Origin: Clostridiales bacterium 38-18
Lineage (GTDB): Bacteria; Bacillota; Clostridia; Peptostreptococcales; Acidaminobacteraceae
Direction of reading: 5' to 3'
Length of the DNA: 64,000 nt
NCBI GenBank assembly: GCA_001897605.1
Contig: MKTL01000004.1
Location: 62,001-126,000 of the forward strand
The notes beneath the pieces are model-generated. The model did not search any database. It saw nothing but the letters and a program-made list of their open reading frames with translations, and had not been told where the DNA came from. Positions 1 to 10,200 of this stretch are shown piece by piece (the first letter of the stretch is position 1; the number at the start of each line of letters is the position of its first letter). Both the position numbers and the translations under genes were made by a program.

Positions 1-1069
1 ATGCTGCGCCAACATCGCCTGATAACACTTGTGTATTTGAAATACATCTTCTTAATAGAAGATCATTAAAATTCGGTTCTTGAAGTGCAATTAACTCTGC
101 GACGATATTTTCAAAATATCTAGATTGTGAGCCTGTATTACCTTGGCTGCCCACTTCCTCTTTATCCATAAACATACCGCAAGCTGTCGTTTGAACGTTT
201 TCAAGCGCAAGCATCGCAGCAAGTCCTGTGTAGCTGCAAACGCGATCGTCATGACCATATGCAGAAATCATAGAGCGGTCAAATCCAAGATCCTTCGCTT
301 TTCCAGCCGGTACGATTTCGAATTCTGCCGACATAAAATCAGCCTCTTCAATGCCGTATTTTTCACTAAGAATTTTAAGAACGTGGAGCTTAACTTTATC
401 TTTTGTTTTATCATCACCGATTGGCATATGACCAACTAAGACATTTAAAGTCTCGCCATCAATACCTTCTGCAAGTGATTTTGAAGCCTGATCCTTAGCA
501 AGATGTGGCAATAAATCTGTAATTGCAAGTACAGGGTCATTTTCATCTTCGCCGATAACAACTTCGATTTTTTCGTTATTTTTATTAAATACAACACCGT
601 GTAAAGCTAACGGCGTCGCAGTCCATTGGTATTTCTTAATGCCACCATAATAATGTGTTTTAAAAAAAGCCATATCGCTATCTTCATATAAAGGGAAAGG
701 CTTTAAGTCGATTCTTGGTACGTCAATATGTGCGCCAACGATGTTCATACCCTCTTTTAATGGTTTTTCTCCGATTACAAAAAGTACGATTGATTTGTCT
801 CGGTTCATCGCATAAATTTTAGAACCCGCTTTGATCTTTTCTTTTCCTTCTAAAAAGAGATCAATGCTCTTATAGCCTTTTTCAACCGCAAGTCTTAAAA
901 TTTCGTTAGCACTCTCACGTTCGGTTTTGCCCTTATCTAGAAATCGCTTATAATCTTCATTAAAGCTAAAGCACACCTTTGTTTCTTCTTCGCTTAATGC
1001 TTCCCATGCATTTTTAAAACTGTGTGTTAGAGATTTTGACAACTCTTCAAATGACTTAGAATCTTCCAT
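1..1069 (-). CDS. M18 family zinc aminopeptidase, 3' end cut off by the window
   Basis: Reading the minus strand from the ATG at 1069 gives an open frame of about 356 codons that runs off the left edge, so the C-terminus is missing. The product looks like the clostridial M18 (aspartyl/DAP) aminopeptidases that trim N-terminal residues from peptides in the cytoplasm. I see the expected metal-site signatures: VGAHIDVPRIDLKP with a following PLYED, a DDRVCSYTGL segment, and DKEEVGSQGNTG, which together hold the His, Asp and Glu ligands of a two-zinc site. A strong AGGGGG ribosome site lies 6 bases before the ATG. It stands alone, with about 80 bp to the DegU-like gene, and presumably has its own promoter in the AT-rich gap. 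Family assignment is firm; substrate is inferred. Confidence 0.88.
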   Translation of the reverse strand, partial: MEDSKSFEELSKSLTHSFKNAWEALSEEETKVCFSFNEDYKRFLDKGKTERESANEILRLAVEKGYKSIDLFLEGKEKIKAGSKIYAMNRDKSIVLFVIGEKPLKEGMNIVGAHIDVPRIDLKPFPLYEDSDMAFFKTHYYGGIKKYQWTATPLALHGVVFNKNNEKIEVVIGEDENDPVLAITDLLPHLAKDQASKSLAEGIDGETLNVLVGHMPIGDDKTKDKVKLHVLKILSEKYGIEEADFMSAEFEIVPAGKAKDLGFDRSMISAYGHDDRVCSYTGLAAMLALENVQTTACGMFMDKEEVGSQGNTGSQSRYFENIVAELIALQEPNFNDLLLRRCISNTQVLSGDVGAA

Positions 1070-1149
1070 AATATCCCCCTTGAATTGATTCAGCCTATCA
1101 CTACGCCATATATATAGGATATCTAAATAAATTTATATATTCAAGTCAA

Positions 1150-1800
1150 TTAAATTTTTGTAATATTATGCTTAATCGCATACAGTGCAGCCTGTGTACG
1201 ATCGGTCACCTTAATTTTCTTAAAAATATTAGAAACGTGATTTTTGACCGTTTTTTCTGAAATAAATAGCTCTATTGCTATTTCCTTGTTATTATATCCC
1301 TTCGATATCAAACGAATGACTTCATATTCTCTTTTAGTAAGATTATTACCTATGACATCTTCCATGTTCTTATCTTTTCTCTTGTATTCTCTGACTAGAA
1401 TACCAGAAAGTGTTGGATGGATATAAACCTCACCCTGAACCACCTTTTGGATGGCTTTAACTAGAGATGAAACATCTGCATCTTTAAGGACGTAGCCCTC
1501 TGCTCCTATGTTAATCGTCTCAATTAGATATTCAGCGTCCTCATGTATGGTCAACATAATGACTTTAATTTCTGGGTAGTCCTGTTTAATTTGCTTTAAG
1601 CAGTCAATGCCATTCATTACTGGCATATTGATGTCGAGTAAAACCACATCAGGTGATGTCTCTTTAATACTCGTTATTGCCTGCTCACCGTCTCCTGCCA
1701 ATGCGACGATTTCAAAATTTTCTTCAAGTTCTAATAACTTTTTGATTCCTTCACGAATTAGTGCATGGTCATCGGCAATCATTACTTTAATCTTATTCAT
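1150..1800 (-). CDS. DegU/NarL-type response regulator
   Basis: This is a two-domain response regulator of 216 residues. The receiver domain (about 1-120) has the acidic pair in IADDH, the phospho-acceptor Asp56 in VVLLDINMP and the switch Lys in VLKDAD. The C-terminal LuxR-type helix-turn-helix carries LTKREYEVIRLISKGYNNKEIA and VKNHVSNIFKKI. It should be phosphorylated by the DegS-like kinase encoded immediately upstream and bind DNA. A TTG at 1815 would add five residues, but GGAGG falls inside that extension and ideally precedes the ATG at 1800, so I chose 1800. The kinase gene stops at 1812, giving near-contact and probable co-transcription. Whether it controls secreted enzymes or competence as in Bacillus is not visible. 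Confidence 0.9.
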   Translation of the reverse strand: MNKIKVMIADDHALIREGIKKLLELEENFEIVALAGDGEQAITSIKETSPDVVLLDINMPVMNGIDCLKQIKQDYPEIKVIMLTIHEDAEYLIETINIGAEGYVLKDADVSSLVKAIQKVVQGEVYIHPTLSGILVREYKRKDKNMEDVIGNNLTKREYEVIRLISKGYNNKEIAIELFISEKTVKNHVSNIFKKIKVTDRTQAALYAIKHNITKI

Positions 1801-1811
1801 ATAAGCCTCCG

Positions 1812-2939
1812 TCAACTATTAGGTATTCTTATTTTGATTGTCGTTCCTTGAAGGTGACCTGAAACGAGCTCTAAGGTTCCATTGATAATCTCAATTCTTT
1901 CCTTCATGTTATATAATCCAAAACCCATTGGGTTAAGAGTCGTTTTATCGACATCGAAACCAACACCATCATCGGTTATGGTTAATGTCACTTCTAAATC
2001 GCTTATATACAAATCTATATTAACTTTCTTGCAATTCGAGTGCTTGACAATGTTATTAAACGCCTCCTGAATCACTCTAAAAACCATTAAATTCGTGAGT
2101 TGATTATCGATGACAGATGATTGCACGACATTGAAATCAATGTGGATACTTGTGGTATCCATTATGTTGTTGATCAGTTTTTTTATCGTTGGTACAAGTC
2201 CTAAATCATCTAAAGACATAGGCATTAAATCGTAGATGATCTTTCTAATGTCTTTTAGTGTAACGCGAACATCTTCCTGAAGCTCTGCAATTTCTCGTTT
2301 TGCTTTTACAGGTGAACTGTCGATCATTTTAGATGCATACTCCGCTTTGAAAATGACATTTGCCAAAGATTGTGCCGGGCCATCGTGTATATCTCTTGAA
2401 ATTCTCTTTTTTTCATTTTCTTGAGCCTCGACGATTTTGATGCTTAAATCACGCTTTTGCTTCAAATCTTCTATTTGCTCAAATACGCCACTGGTTAAGT
2501 ATTCTAAAGCAACACTCACTTTAGTTTCAAGTATTTCTGACTTCTTTATTACTTCTATGCTGTTTCTCATCAGTCTTTCAAGTTCATTTCTTCGTTCGCC
2601 AAGCTCCTTTTCCTCTTGTCTCTTGGAGTTCAAAGCAACTATTACCTTCTGCGAAAGCGCGTAGGCCTCTTTGATATCATTTTCTGTAAACTCTTCGAAA
2701 TGTTCATTGATGGTTTTGATCATATTACGCGCCATTTTTGATCTAATCTCAAGCTTATCAACCTCATTGATCATGATGGTCAACTTTGCCTTGATCCCGA
2801 GCAGCTCTTGCTCATAGGAAATAAAGTCATGTCTAGCACGCTCTGATATTTCAAATATTTCTTTTTTTCCCTCTTCTATTGCTGAAGCGGTCTTCTGAAT
2901 TATTTGATCTAAACTGCCAATTGTAATAGTGTTTTTCAC
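1812..2939 (-). CDS. DegS-like cytoplasmic sensor histidine kinase
   Basis: The 375-residue protein has no membrane segment. The first ~165 residues are a long, charged coiled-coil like the DegS sensor domain, followed by a HisKA_3 dimerisation box with the phospho-acceptor His185 in RISRDIHDGPAQSL and an HATPase_c domain whose N box (VIQEAFNNIVKHS), G1 (ITDDGVGFD) and G2 (GFGLYNMKERI) motifs are intact. It should autophosphorylate in response to a soluble signal and pass phosphate to the adjacent response regulator. The start is GTG, preceded by GGGGTG six bases upstream. Length and architecture match Bacillus DegS (about 385 residues). A strong hairpin separates it from the upstream cheW gene, so degS-degU is probably its own unit. 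Confidence 0.9.
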   Translation of the reverse strand: MKNTITIGSLDQIIQKTASAIEEGKKEIFEISERARHDFISYEQELLGIKAKLTIMINEVDKLEIRSKMARNMIKTINEHFEEFTENDIKEAYALSQKVIVALNSKRQEEKELGERRNELERLMRNSIEVIKKSEILETKVSVALEYLTSGVFEQIEDLKQKRDLSIKIVEAQENEKKRISRDIHDGPAQSLANVIFKAEYASKMIDSSPVKAKREIAELQEDVRVTLKDIRKIIYDLMPMSLDDLGLVPTIKKLINNIMDTTSIHIDFNVVQSSVIDNQLTNLMVFRVIQEAFNNIVKHSNCKKVNIDLYISDLEVTLTITDDGVGFDVDKTTLNPMGFGLYNMKERIEIINGTLELVSGHLQGTTIKIRIPNS

Positions 2940-2978
2940 ATCAACACCCCGTATTTAGTCTAAAGAGTATTATACCAC

Positions 2979-3013
2979 AAAAGCCCACGTGTATATATAA
3001 CGTGGGCTTTTTT
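2979..3013. terminator. Bidirectional-looking intrinsic terminator between cheW and degS
   Basis: A perfect 12-bp inverted repeat (AAAAGCCCACGT at 2979-2990 and its complement at 3000-3011) encloses a 9-base AT loop and is flanked by T runs on both strands. It lies 40 bp after the cheW stop and would end that minus-strand transcript. Confidence 0.8.
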
Positions 3014-3052
3014 GAAACTTGAGTCCTAGTAATCTAGTAAATATATTCTGTA

Positions 3053-3499
3053 TTAAAATCCGGTCAGTTCATCTATTTCTTCATCACTTAAGACGCGATC
3101 AAGGTCGATTACAATTATGAGTTCACCCTTATGAACACATACCTCTGATATATATGCATTGTCTCTTTTAATGGCGATCTTTGGTGGTGGTAAAATGTCT
3201 GCAGTATCCACCGTCATTGATTGAGAAGCATCATCAACTAAAAAGCCAATTTGCATTTCCCCTTTTCGCGCAATTAGTATTCTCTTTTGATTCATTCGTT
3301 GTTCAGCCAAATTAAAGCGCTTCTTTAAGTTGACTACAGGTATGATGTCACCTCTTAGGTTCAATAAACCATCAACGTATGCCGGACCATTGGGAAGTGG
3401 CGTAATTGAGGCATATTCAGTAATTGAAGCTATATGGTTAATGTTTGCTGCGAATTTTTCATCATTCAGCTTAAATATGATATACTGCTTATCTGCCAT
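3053..3499 (-). CDS. cheW: CheW-like chemotaxis coupling protein
   Basis: A single CheW domain of 148 residues, the adaptor that links chemoreceptors to the CheA kinase at the membrane. Family features seen are the opening KQYIIFKLNDEKFA, the core PNGPAYVDGLLNLRGDIIPVVNLKKRF, and IGFLVDDASQSM. The ATG at 3499 has AGGTGAG four bases upstream; a GTG at 3514 would add five residues but contains that ribosome site and overlaps the upstream stop, so it is unlikely to be used. The gene follows the DUF896 gene by 14 bp and is probably co-transcribed with it. No cheA, cheY or receptor gene is in the window, so this is a stand-alone coupling protein here. Confidence 0.9.
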   Translation of the reverse strand: MADKQYIIFKLNDEKFAANINHIASITEYASITPLPNGPAYVDGLLNLRGDIIPVVNLKKRFNLAEQRMNQKRILIARKGEMQIGFLVDDASQSMTVDTADILPPPKIAIKRDNAYISEVCVHKGELIIVIDLDRVLSDEEIDELTGF

Positions 3500-3513
3500 A
3501 CACTCACCTCTCA

Positions 3514-3690
3514 CTAGTCTTTATAAACAATTTCAACGTTCTCTAGCTGTTGTTTGAAGTTTTTTCTAAAGGCTTCCAGATACTTTGCTCTTAGCTCTGC
3601 TTGTTCAATTGCTTCCGCCTCTGTAAGTCCTTCTGTTTTCTTCTTATTCGCTAGAAAATTAATTCGATCCAACTTATCTTGTCCTAACAA
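3514..3690 (-). CDS. DUF896 (YnzC family) small protein
   Basis: A 58-residue frame begins at a TTG at 3690 preceded by AAAGGTG five bases upstream, and ends with TAG just before the cheW ribosome site. The translation, which starts MLGQDKLDRINFLANKKK and contains GLTEAEAIEQAELRAKYL and AFRKNFKQQLENV, matches the DUF896/YnzC family: a short, helical hairpin protein widespread in Firmicutes and linked to the SOS-regulated yneA operon in Bacillus. The function is not established. It is easy to miss because it is short and lacks an ATG. It sits between hutH and cheW and may be co-transcribed with cheW. Confidence 0.85.
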   Translation of the reverse strand: MLGQDKLDRINFLANKKKTEGLTEAEAIEQAELRAKYLEAFRKNFKQQLENVEIVYKD

Positions 3691-3756
3691 ATTTTCACCT
3701 TTCTAAGCCTGAACCTCTTTAGCACTATTGAACCAAAATCATTGATAAAGTTTCAA

Positions 3757-5286
3757 CTATGCTTTAAGAGCTCCAAGCACTTCTTCTACTCTTGATAAAA
3801 TAACATTTGACTTTATTATATCATAAATCTTGTTAAAATCTACATTCATTACTCTATCTTCTTCTATTTTGTCAACTACTTCTCTGATGCATTTATAAGC
3901 AATAGAGGTTCCTTTTCCTAGTTTACTCGCATCATTAAAATCAATCGCCTGTGCCGCACATAATAGCTCGATTGCAATTACATTTTGAGCGTTAAATAGA
4001 ATTTCTTTTGCTTTTCTAGCTGCGATGGTTCCCATACTAACATGGTCCTCTTGGTTAGCCGAAGATGGGATAGAATCAACACTTGCAGGATGCGCCAATA
4101 CTTTATTTTCGGATACAAGCGCTGCTGCAGCGTATTGCGCAATCATAAATCCTGAGTGCAAGCCACCATGAGGGGTCAAGAATGCTGGCAATCCACTTAA
4201 TTGAGGGTTCACAAGTCGTTCAATTCTTCTCTCTGATACATTGGCAACCTCTGAAAGTGCTATTCCTAAGAAGTCGAACGGCAACGCCATCGGCTGACCA
4301 TGGAAATTACCACCAGAGAAAGCAACGCCATCCTCAGGGAACAAAATTGGATTATCTGTTACTGCATTAATTTCAATATTGATTTTATCGACAACGTAGT
4401 TAAGCGCATCCTTTGAAGCACCATGAATTTGCGGAATACATCTTAACGTATAAGCATCTTGTACTCTAATTTCACCCTGTCTAGTTGTCAACCCACTCGC
4501 TTCAACAAGTCTAAGCATATTTGCCGCCGTGTCGATTTGACCTTGGTGTGGTCTTACTAGATGTAATCTCGGATCAAATGCATCTGTAATACCATTTAAC
4601 GCCTCAAGAGTTAAAGCTGCAGAAATATCACTCAGCTTAACCAGCTGAATCGCTTCATAGGCAGCAATAGTACCAACCGCAGTCATAACCTGAGTACCAT
4701 TTATTAAAGCTAAGCCCTCTTTTGAAGTCAACTCTATTGGTTCAATACCAGCTTGCTTCATCGCTTCAGCACCAGACATTCTTTCACCTTTAAAGGTCGC
4801 TTCTCCTAGACCAATCATAACGAGTACCATATGAGATAATGGTGCAAGATCTCCACTTGCGCCTAAAGAACCCTTCTCAGGGATAATTGGATTAACCCCT
4901 TTATTTAACATATCAACTAAGGTTTGAATCGTCACTGGACGAACACCACTGTGGCCTTTTGATAAATTGTTTACTCTGAGTAGCATAATTGCTCTAGCGA
5001 TTTCTTCGGAAAAAGGATTACCCACACCACATGCATGGCTGATGATTAGATTTCTTTGTAGATCCTTTGTTTCATCTTTCGATATAACTACGTCAGAAAA
5101 TTTACCAAAACCTGTGGTTATCCCATAAACGACTTTTTTAGAATCTACTAGCTCATCAACAAATTGTCTCGCTTTCTCAACCTTTATAGCTGCCTCTTCA
5201 GAAATGACAACCTCAGCACCAAATCTAGCAACCTCTAAAACTTTATCAATCGTTAAACTTTGACCATCAATCACAACTTTTTTCAT
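3757..5286 (-). CDS. hutH: Histidine ammonia-lyase
   Basis: The enzyme removes ammonia from L-histidine to give urocanate, the first step of histidine degradation. At 509 residues it is the normal family length. The Ala143-Ser144-Gly145 triad in GSLGASGDLAPLSH is the tripeptide that cyclises to the MIO electrophile, and the surrounding YGITTGFGKF, NLIISHACGVG and GGNFHGQP motifs are conserved. GGGGAAG stands six bases before the ATG. The other histidine-degradation genes (ftcD, hutI, fchA) lie about 24 kb away as a separate operon and urocanate hydratase is not in the window. The identification is strong; regulation is not apparent. Confidence 0.96.
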   Translation of the reverse strand: MKKVVIDGQSLTIDKVLEVARFGAEVVISEEAAIKVEKARQFVDELVDSKKVVYGITTGFGKFSDVVISKDETKDLQRNLIISHACGVGNPFSEEIARAIMLLRVNNLSKGHSGVRPVTIQTLVDMLNKGVNPIIPEKGSLGASGDLAPLSHMVLVMIGLGEATFKGERMSGAEAMKQAGIEPIELTSKEGLALINGTQVMTAVGTIAAYEAIQLVKLSDISAALTLEALNGITDAFDPRLHLVRPHQGQIDTAANMLRLVEASGLTTRQGEIRVQDAYTLRCIPQIHGASKDALNYVVDKINIEINAVTDNPILFPEDGVAFSGGNFHGQPMALPFDFLGIALSEVANVSERRIERLVNPQLSGLPAFLTPHGGLHSGFMIAQYAAAALVSENKVLAHPASVDSIPSSANQEDHVSMGTIAARKAKEILFNAQNVIAIELLCAAQAIDFNDASKLGKGTSIAYKCIREVVDKIEEDRVMNVDFNKIYDIIKSNVILSRVEEVLGALKA

Positions 5287-5330
5287 AACGCTTCCCCTTT
5301 TTGTTGATATTTTGTCTAAATCGTATCAAA

Positions 5331-7205
5331 TTATCGTCTTTTTTGAGTCTTTTGCGTACTTTTACCGGAAGGGGTGCCCTTCCCTGATTTGAATGGTTGT
5401 TGACGCTTTTCATTTCGTGGGCGGATCAGTGCTTTGTCCTGAAATCCGATTAAATCTGTTCTACCCTCTAAAACGAGTGCTTCATAAACTAAATCATAAT
5501 TTTTTGGATTTTTGTACTGAAGCAGCGCACGCTGCATGGCCTTTTCATGAGTTGATTTCGGGATATAGACTGGCTTCATCGTTCTTGGATCAAGACCAGT
5601 GTGGTACATACATGTACTGAGTGTTCCTGGTGTCGGATAAAAATCTTGAACCTGCTCAGGTGTATAGTTGATATCTCTAAGGTATTCCGCAAGCTTGATC
5701 GCTGATTTAATCGTACTCCCTGGATGTGAACTCATCAGATAAGGGATAATATATTGGTCTTTGTGTAGCGAAGCATTTATCGAATCAAAGGTCTTAACAA
5801 AATCACCATAAAGCTTACCACTAGGTTTCCCCATATAATCGAGTACCGTTTGATCGATATGCTCAGGCGCAACCTTTAACTGTCCAGAGACATGGTGCTC
5901 ACACAAATCAACGAAAAAGTCCTTTGAATCATCGTACATGAGATAATCGTATCGAATCCCACTTCGAATGAAAACCTTTTTTACGCCTTCCATCTCACGA
6001 AGCTTCTTCATAAGCTCTGCATAATCCTCATGATTGACGTTTAAATGCTCACAAGGCTCTGGGTAGAGACACTGCCTATGCTTACAAGCACCGTGCTTTA
6101 ATTGTTTTTCGCAGGCTGGATTTCTAAAATTCGCCGTTGGACCACCTACATCATTTATATAGCCCTTGAAATCCTTATCCGTTATAATCTCCTGAGCCTC
6201 TTCCATAATTGATTCATGTGATCGAGAGGTTATAATTCGTCCCTGATGAAACCCTAGTGCACAAAACGAGCAGTTTCCAAAGCAGCCTCTCTCACTGATA
6301 ATGCTCAGCTTAACCTCTGAAATTGCTGGAACACCTTGCGATAAATAGGAAGGATGAATTTCTCTTTGATAGCCAAGCTTAAATACCCAGTCAAAATCCT
6401 TTCTTTCCAAGGGTCTCGCAGGTGGATTTTGAACGATATATGAATTTTGATGTTTCTGTGCTATAATTTTGCCTCTTATTGGGTCTTGCTCATCATAAAG
6501 GACTTTAAAGCTTTTCGCATAAGCGATTTTATCGGTTGATACAATCTCAAATGGATCAATTTCTATTGCGCCTGGAACGTTTGAAAGATCATCGGTTATA
6601 AAGCAAGTTCCTGGAATATGTTGAATGTACTTCACATCGATGCCATTGTCCAAAAACTCTGCAATTTCAACAATTTGAGATTCACCCATTCCAAAGACAA
6701 GTAGGTCAGCACCACTGTCAAAAAGGACAGAGCGTCGCACCTTATCGTCCCAATAATCATAGTGCGCAAATCTTCTAAGTGAGGCTTCAATACCACCTAT
6801 AATGATTGGCATATCTTTATAGGATTTCCGAATCAGGTTGGTATATACAATTGTTGCTCGGTCAGGCCTTAACCCCATTTCACCACCAGGAGAATAGTTG
6901 TCGGTCGTTCTCTTTCTTCTCGAGACATAGTAGTGATTTACCATAGAGTCCATGTTGCCTGCTGTGACCAAAAATCCCAATCTTGGCGTGCCTAACACCT
7001 TAACACTTTCTGGATCATTCCAGTTAGGCTGAGCAATAATGCCTACCTTATAGCCCGCATCAAGCAAAACCCTGCCAATAATGGCAGGACCAAAGCTTGG
7101 ATGGTCAACATATGCATCGCCTGAAACGAGTACAAAGTCAACCGATTCCCATTCTAATCGGTTTAAATCCTCCCTATTCATAGGAAGAAAATCATTTAAA
7201 ATCAT
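5331..7205 (-). CDS. YgiQ-family radical SAM protein
   Basis: A 624-residue UPF0313/YgiQ protein. An N-terminal B12-binding-like domain (LNDFLPMNREDLNRLEW, DYVDHPSFG-type region) is followed by a radical SAM core whose 4Fe-4S cysteines are Cys308, Cys312 and Cys315 in GCFGNCSFCALGF. The C-terminus is the family's basic tail, rich in Lys, Arg, Gln and Ser. The reaction catalysed by this widespread family is not known to me. The start at 7205 is supported by GGAAAGGG eight bases upstream; a start at 7250 would lack a ribosome site and touch the upstream gene. It follows the giant GGDEF gene by 41 bp and precedes hutH by 44 bp, so the three could share a transcript. Confidence 0.92.
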   Translation of the reverse strand: MILNDFLPMNREDLNRLEWESVDFVLVSGDAYVDHPSFGPAIIGRVLLDAGYKVGIIAQPNWNDPESVKVLGTPRLGFLVTAGNMDSMVNHYYVSRRKRTTDNYSPGGEMGLRPDRATIVYTNLIRKSYKDMPIIIGGIEASLRRFAHYDYWDDKVRRSVLFDSGADLLVFGMGESQIVEIAEFLDNGIDVKYIQHIPGTCFITDDLSNVPGAIEIDPFEIVSTDKIAYAKSFKVLYDEQDPIRGKIIAQKHQNSYIVQNPPARPLERKDFDWVFKLGYQREIHPSYLSQGVPAISEVKLSIISERGCFGNCSFCALGFHQGRIITSRSHESIMEEAQEIITDKDFKGYINDVGGPTANFRNPACEKQLKHGACKHRQCLYPEPCEHLNVNHEDYAELMKKLREMEGVKKVFIRSGIRYDYLMYDDSKDFFVDLCEHHVSGQLKVAPEHIDQTVLDYMGKPSGKLYGDFVKTFDSINASLHKDQYIIPYLMSSHPGSTIKSAIKLAEYLRDINYTPEQVQDFYPTPGTLSTCMYHTGLDPRTMKPVYIPKSTHEKAMQRALLQYKNPKNYDLVYEALVLEGRTDLIGFQDKALIRPRNEKRQQPFKSGKGTPSGKSTQKTQKRR

Positions 7206-7246
7206 TTGTTTCCCTTTCCAAATCGTTACAGCCACTCGCTGTAAAA

Positions 7247-10200
7247 TCAAAATAAAATATGTTCAAGAACAGGTCTTAACGATTCAACAAAGTTGAAATT
7301 GCTAAAATCAAATTCTTTCACCTTAATTCTTACAGAAATTGCTAAAAGTCCACAATTGTCCTCAGAATGGAAGCTCATGATAATATAAGATTTCCAATCC
7401 GGTGTAATCGCGTCGTCTATAGCAAGTGCATCTTTATCCGTAATTTCTTCCCAATCGATAAAGTAATGACTTTGATTGGTGCCTGTAAATTGCTCGATGA
7501 GCCTTTGATCTATTATTTGACGGTCGACGATCTCATCGTATCCCTTCTTCTTGTACAATAAATCTTGTATACTTCCTTTTTGATCAAACTTAATAAACTG
7601 AATCTCGTCTCCCTCTGTGATGTCTAAGAGTGAAATGAAGGTGTTTTTTATACCATCCCTTTGGCTATGACCATGATTCAATTGATTGATTATGTCCAAA
7701 ATGGCTTGCATATTTCTCGTATCTGAGGATATGTTGCCCGTTAAAATACCTGTTAATCGATCATAACGATGACCTTCCTTAATCAAGTTATCATCCCAGC
7801 TGGTCGAGCGGTTTCTGCCATTGTTTTTGCTATAATATAAGGCTTGATCGGCTTTTTCTATAAGTTCCTCTTCGTTGGCCCCATCTATTGGATAAGTCGC
7901 TATACCTAAGCTGACCGTTAATGGATGCTCTTCTCCTAAAAGCTTACTTTCCTGAACTAAAAGTCTAATTTTCTCAGCGACCTTATAGCCACTAGTAGCA
8001 TCCGTTTCAGGTAAGATAATGATAAATTCTTCACCACCATATCTACCAACATAATCTGTATTTCTAACTGATTTCAAAAGTAGCTCGCCAATGACAGATA
8101 GTATCTCGTCACCTTTTCTATGACCATAGGTATCATTGACATTTTTGAATTTATCTATATCTAGCATAATTACTGATAGACTATAGTTTTGTTGTCGAGA
8201 AATACTCATTAAAACTGCAAATTGCTGCTCTATATGCTTTCTTAGGTAGACGCCAGTGAGCTTATCAATTGTTGACAGCTTTTTAAGGTTGTAATTATCA
8301 ATAAATACATAAATCAGGTTAATAAATGACTTGGCTTGTTCAAAGGTATAGTCATTAAAACGATTGATTACATTTGCGGTATCTAAAAAGACATAGCCGC
8401 TGATCCGCTTCTTTGATGAAAAAATATCGTCACGTCTTTTTTCACCATTTTTATGATCGGCAGAGGCTTCGTAGATAGGAAAACAAATCATGGCCTTTTG
8501 ATCTTCAGTTAAAAGCTGAACATTGGTGTGCGGATTAAGCTTCGATATATGGATCCCTTCGATATCATTGCCAAAATTATTGATTAGCTTCAATATATCG
8601 TAATCGGGTGTAAACGCCTCTGTCTTAATCACTTCACTAATGTTATCATTTTCATCTAACAGATAAATAAAAGCACGCTCACCGATCGTCAGCTGTTGCA
8701 AATACTTCAGAATTAACTTTAAATTCGTAATTTCATCTTTTTCCAAATGCTTTATGAGATCAATTGAGCTCTCATATTTCTCGCTATCTGCTAAGTCATA
8801 ATTCTTATACACAAGATTAAGGAATTCTGAATTGTTATAAAGCAAATTAAACTGACTGAGATCAAAGAAGTCCTCTACAGTATCAATTCTACCTTCTGCT
8901 ATGACGCCATAGCGTGTCCCCTCAAAATTAAGGAGTATTCTAATAATTTTGTTGATTTTATTCTTCAACGCCATTTTTAAATCGTCGTGAAGGATATAGG
9001 TTTCTTTAAACTCAAATGGGATGTTCACCGTTAGATCCGCGATAACATCTAATGCCATTAAGTAGTATTTCAAAGCTTCATAGGTGTTATTTTTATCATA
9101 GTACTCATTGCCTAAGATATAATAAACCCGCCATAAAAACTCATCTGATTGCTCTTTTATTTGATCGAGCAACGACACGGTTCTCTCAATTGAATAATCA
9201 GAAAAACACGCCTCAATAAAATCTCTTTTAAGTCGCACCAATTTGGTATTATATCTTTTCATAAGCGCATTGTCAATTTGAAGCAGCTTCTCTGCCTGCA
9301 GATAGTCTCTCTCAACGATTATATCGATTAAGAGCTCAAGAACAAATTCTCTTAAAAGCTTCGATTCGGCTGGATTTTCTGTTATTTCAAACAGTTTTTC
9401 TATCTCAGTTATGGGTAAAACACGCTTCATGGTGCCTTCGCTCATCTGAGGCACCGCAAGGTGCTCTTTTCTATAGCTCAGCTTTAAATCGATTATTTTC
9501 AGTCGATATTTTCTATAGTCATCAATGACATCATCAGCATTAAACTCATATCGCCACTGGTTGACCTTCATTATACTGTTCATGGTTAAGAAGTATTCAA
9601 AATGAAGCAGATAAAAGTCTAGCTTATCGTAATCTCTTTTTTGAACAATCCCAATTTCATGCTCTAATCTAGCGATTAGCTTATGTGTCTTACCATACGC
9701 TTCATTTAATAGCTTACCATGGCATAGGTTGAGAAGTGCCAAAATGATCATGGTTTTATCGCCTACGTTTTCGGCCATTTGATAGGCTTCATCAAAGTAT
9801 TTATTTGCCATCTCATAGCGGCCTTCAATTCGGTAGGTTTCACCAAGATTGTTTAAATATACAGGTAGATTCATAAAATAATTTTTTGAATTTGCTTTGG
9901 TATATGCTTTTCTAAAATAATCGCGCGCGACGATGTAGTCGCCATATCCATCGAGATAGATAACGCCAAAGTTATTATAAGCCTTTACGATATTTTCATC
10001 GTCCTCAATCTCTTTGTGTAGCTTCAAGCTTTCAGTAAATGCCTCGATACTATCATCGAATCGATTGTTATAAAGGCTGTTTATACCTCTTTCATTTTCA
10101 AAAACGGCATTATGATATATCAAATGATGCTTTTTACTTAATTCTAGACACTCTAAGGTAAGCTTTTCATGCGCCTCTAGTTCACCACGACCAATCAAGC

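Noticed and set aside
143-439. 98-codon plus-strand open frame in the first kilobase
   Set aside because: It lies antisense to the well-supported M18 aminopeptidase, has no ribosome site and its translation has no domain.
4182-4370. Short plus-strand open frames opposite hutH and other genes throughout
   Set aside because: They are shadows of strong minus- or plus-strand genes with clear family matches and good ribosome sites.
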